Shown one piece after another: positions 32,156 to 32,857 of a stretch of 32,857 nt of DNA. The translations under genes were made by a program, and so were the position numbers. Every line of letters begins with the position of its first letter. The first letter of the stretch is position 1. Below the pieces are notes generated by a model, which saw only the letters and a list, made by a program, of their open reading frames with translations, did not search any database and was not told the DNA's origin. The DNA is from Seison nebaliae. Its lineage: Eukaryota; Rotifera; Pararotatoria; Seisonacea; Seisonidae. The stretch spans positions 1 through 32,857 of the forward strand of contig JALJEE010000809.1 in assembly GCA_023231475.1 (NCBI GenBank), in the 5' to 3' direction.

Positions 32156-32857
32156 TTATGAAATGAAACTATTTCTCTCAATTGAACATAACATATTTTC
32201 CAACTCTGAACATTCATATCGTAAGGAGATGGGATAGTTGGCGATAGTGTCTGATCCCATAAATGATATCCATTGATATGAATCGAAATTGGATGGCGGT
32301 TGATCACATTTGATACGCATTTCGTTACGAAAAGCAGAGAATGCATTATCAGGAAATACATATCGTCCTTTCCCATCCATCAATAATCGATGACCGATTT
32401 GTCGACTAATATATTTGTTGTGGATGTTCAAATCATAATAAGAATTAGATCGATGTAAATTGAGTTTGAGTCGTGAAATGATTTCAAGAAAATCGTTTGG
32501 ACAATTCTTTAAGTAATCTCCTTTAAGATAATCGTCCCAAGATACGTTTTGGAAGAAATTCGATTTTCGTATATCATCGAAACTATTTGAGATAAAAATG
32601 AGGGAAATGATTAAGACAGATTTGCTAACCATTTAATACGGTAAACGGGATTGAAGAAGATTAATTGTGAAATTAATTGATAAAGATCTCGTTCAACCTT
32701 CACCGTCGTTTGGCGACCCATTGAAGAATTGAATAAGAATTCATATCGTTCATCCCATGGTGCTAACGGAATTGGGAAGTAATCCGGTTTCTCATAGAAC
32801 AAACAATTTACCATAAGAATTCCTGCGTCATAATAGTCTTTACCGTTCTTCCGCCAA
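32156..32857 (-). CDS. C-terminal part of a divergent protein kinase (AGC-like, tentative)
   Basis: The frame is open to the window edge and continues across a 47-nt GTTAGC...TAG intron (32583-32629) to a stop at 32156, giving about 215 residues in two exons. The first 85 residues look like the end of a kinase domain. GKDYYDAGILM matches the D-x-W-S-x-G of subdomain IX, and LIFFNPVYRI ends with the conserved Arg of subdomain XI. SNFFQNVSWDDYL resembles the HPFF..I.W..L that closes AGC kinases. The remaining 120 residues would be the C-terminal tail; I recognise no hydrophobic motif in it and no other domain. The catalytic residues lie outside the window, so activity cannot be judged. A different protein with a chance resemblance is possible. 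Confidence 0.45.

Noticed and set aside
32119-32376. Second minus-strand frame at the right-edge gene
   Set aside because: It overlaps the kinase-like frame in another phase; no splice site was needed to bring it in, and the main frame ends normally at 32156.
1-32857. CRISPR arrays, tRNA or rRNA genes, bacterial operons
   Set aside because: None seen by eye on either strand; introns and gene content show a nuclear animal genome.

Overview
The window is nuclear DNA from an animal with a compact, AT-rich genome. Genes sit a few hundred bases apart or closer. Introns are mostly 40-60 nt, and intergenic DNA is A/T-rich with nothing recognisable in it. The gene set is metazoan: Mediator subunit, glyoxylate reductase, ALKBH8, 5-aminolevulinate synthase with heme-regulatory motifs, class III PI3-kinase, axonemal inner-arm dynein, neuferricin and the SSU-processome protein UTP21. 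A full-length axonemal dynein implies motile cilia or flagellated sperm, which argues against a nematode or a mite. An intact ALAS implies the animal makes its own heme. I cannot name the lineage; a small ciliated animal with a streamlined genome would fit. The standard genetic code works throughout.

Layout. Positions 1-1855 hold the 3' part of a broken Ty3/gypsy-like retroelement. It has lost the end of its reverse transcriptase and its integrase core, but keeps an RNase H region and a PHD finger. Three genes in the same orientation follow at short spacing: a MED21-like subunit (2256-2963), GRHPR (3185-4373, 5 exons) and ALKBH8 (4543-6528, intronless). After 0.7 kb of AT-rich DNA comes ALAS (7252-8978, 2 exons). 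It converges on an intronless VPS34/PIK3C3 gene on the minus strand (13076-9417). VPS34 is divergent from a 30-exon DNAH7/DNAH12-type dynein heavy chain gene (13754-27592, about 3965 aa). Neuferricin (27785-28554) follows on the plus strand and converges on UTP21/WDR36 (31695-28551); the two stop codons overlap in one TTAA. The right edge carries the 3' end of a minus-strand gene resembling a protein kinase C-terminus (32857-32156).

The genes are mostly unrelated housekeeping functions (transcription, tRNA wobble modification, heme synthesis, endosomal lipid signalling, ciliary motility, ribosome assembly), not a pathway cluster. The main oddities are these. Nearly all splice donors I could place read GTT instead of GTA/GTG (32 of 37). 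One intron is only 29 nt. The VPS34 catalytic loop reads DRN instead of DRH. ALKBH8 has lost its zinc-binding cysteines. MED21 carries a long charged insertion. ALAS has four Cys-Pro heme motifs. The retroelement carries a PHD finger. The dynein motor core is one 6.1-kb exon between intron-rich ends. All exon structures were derived by hand from reading frame, GT-AG signals and remembered homologous protein sequences; no alignment or transcript data were available.
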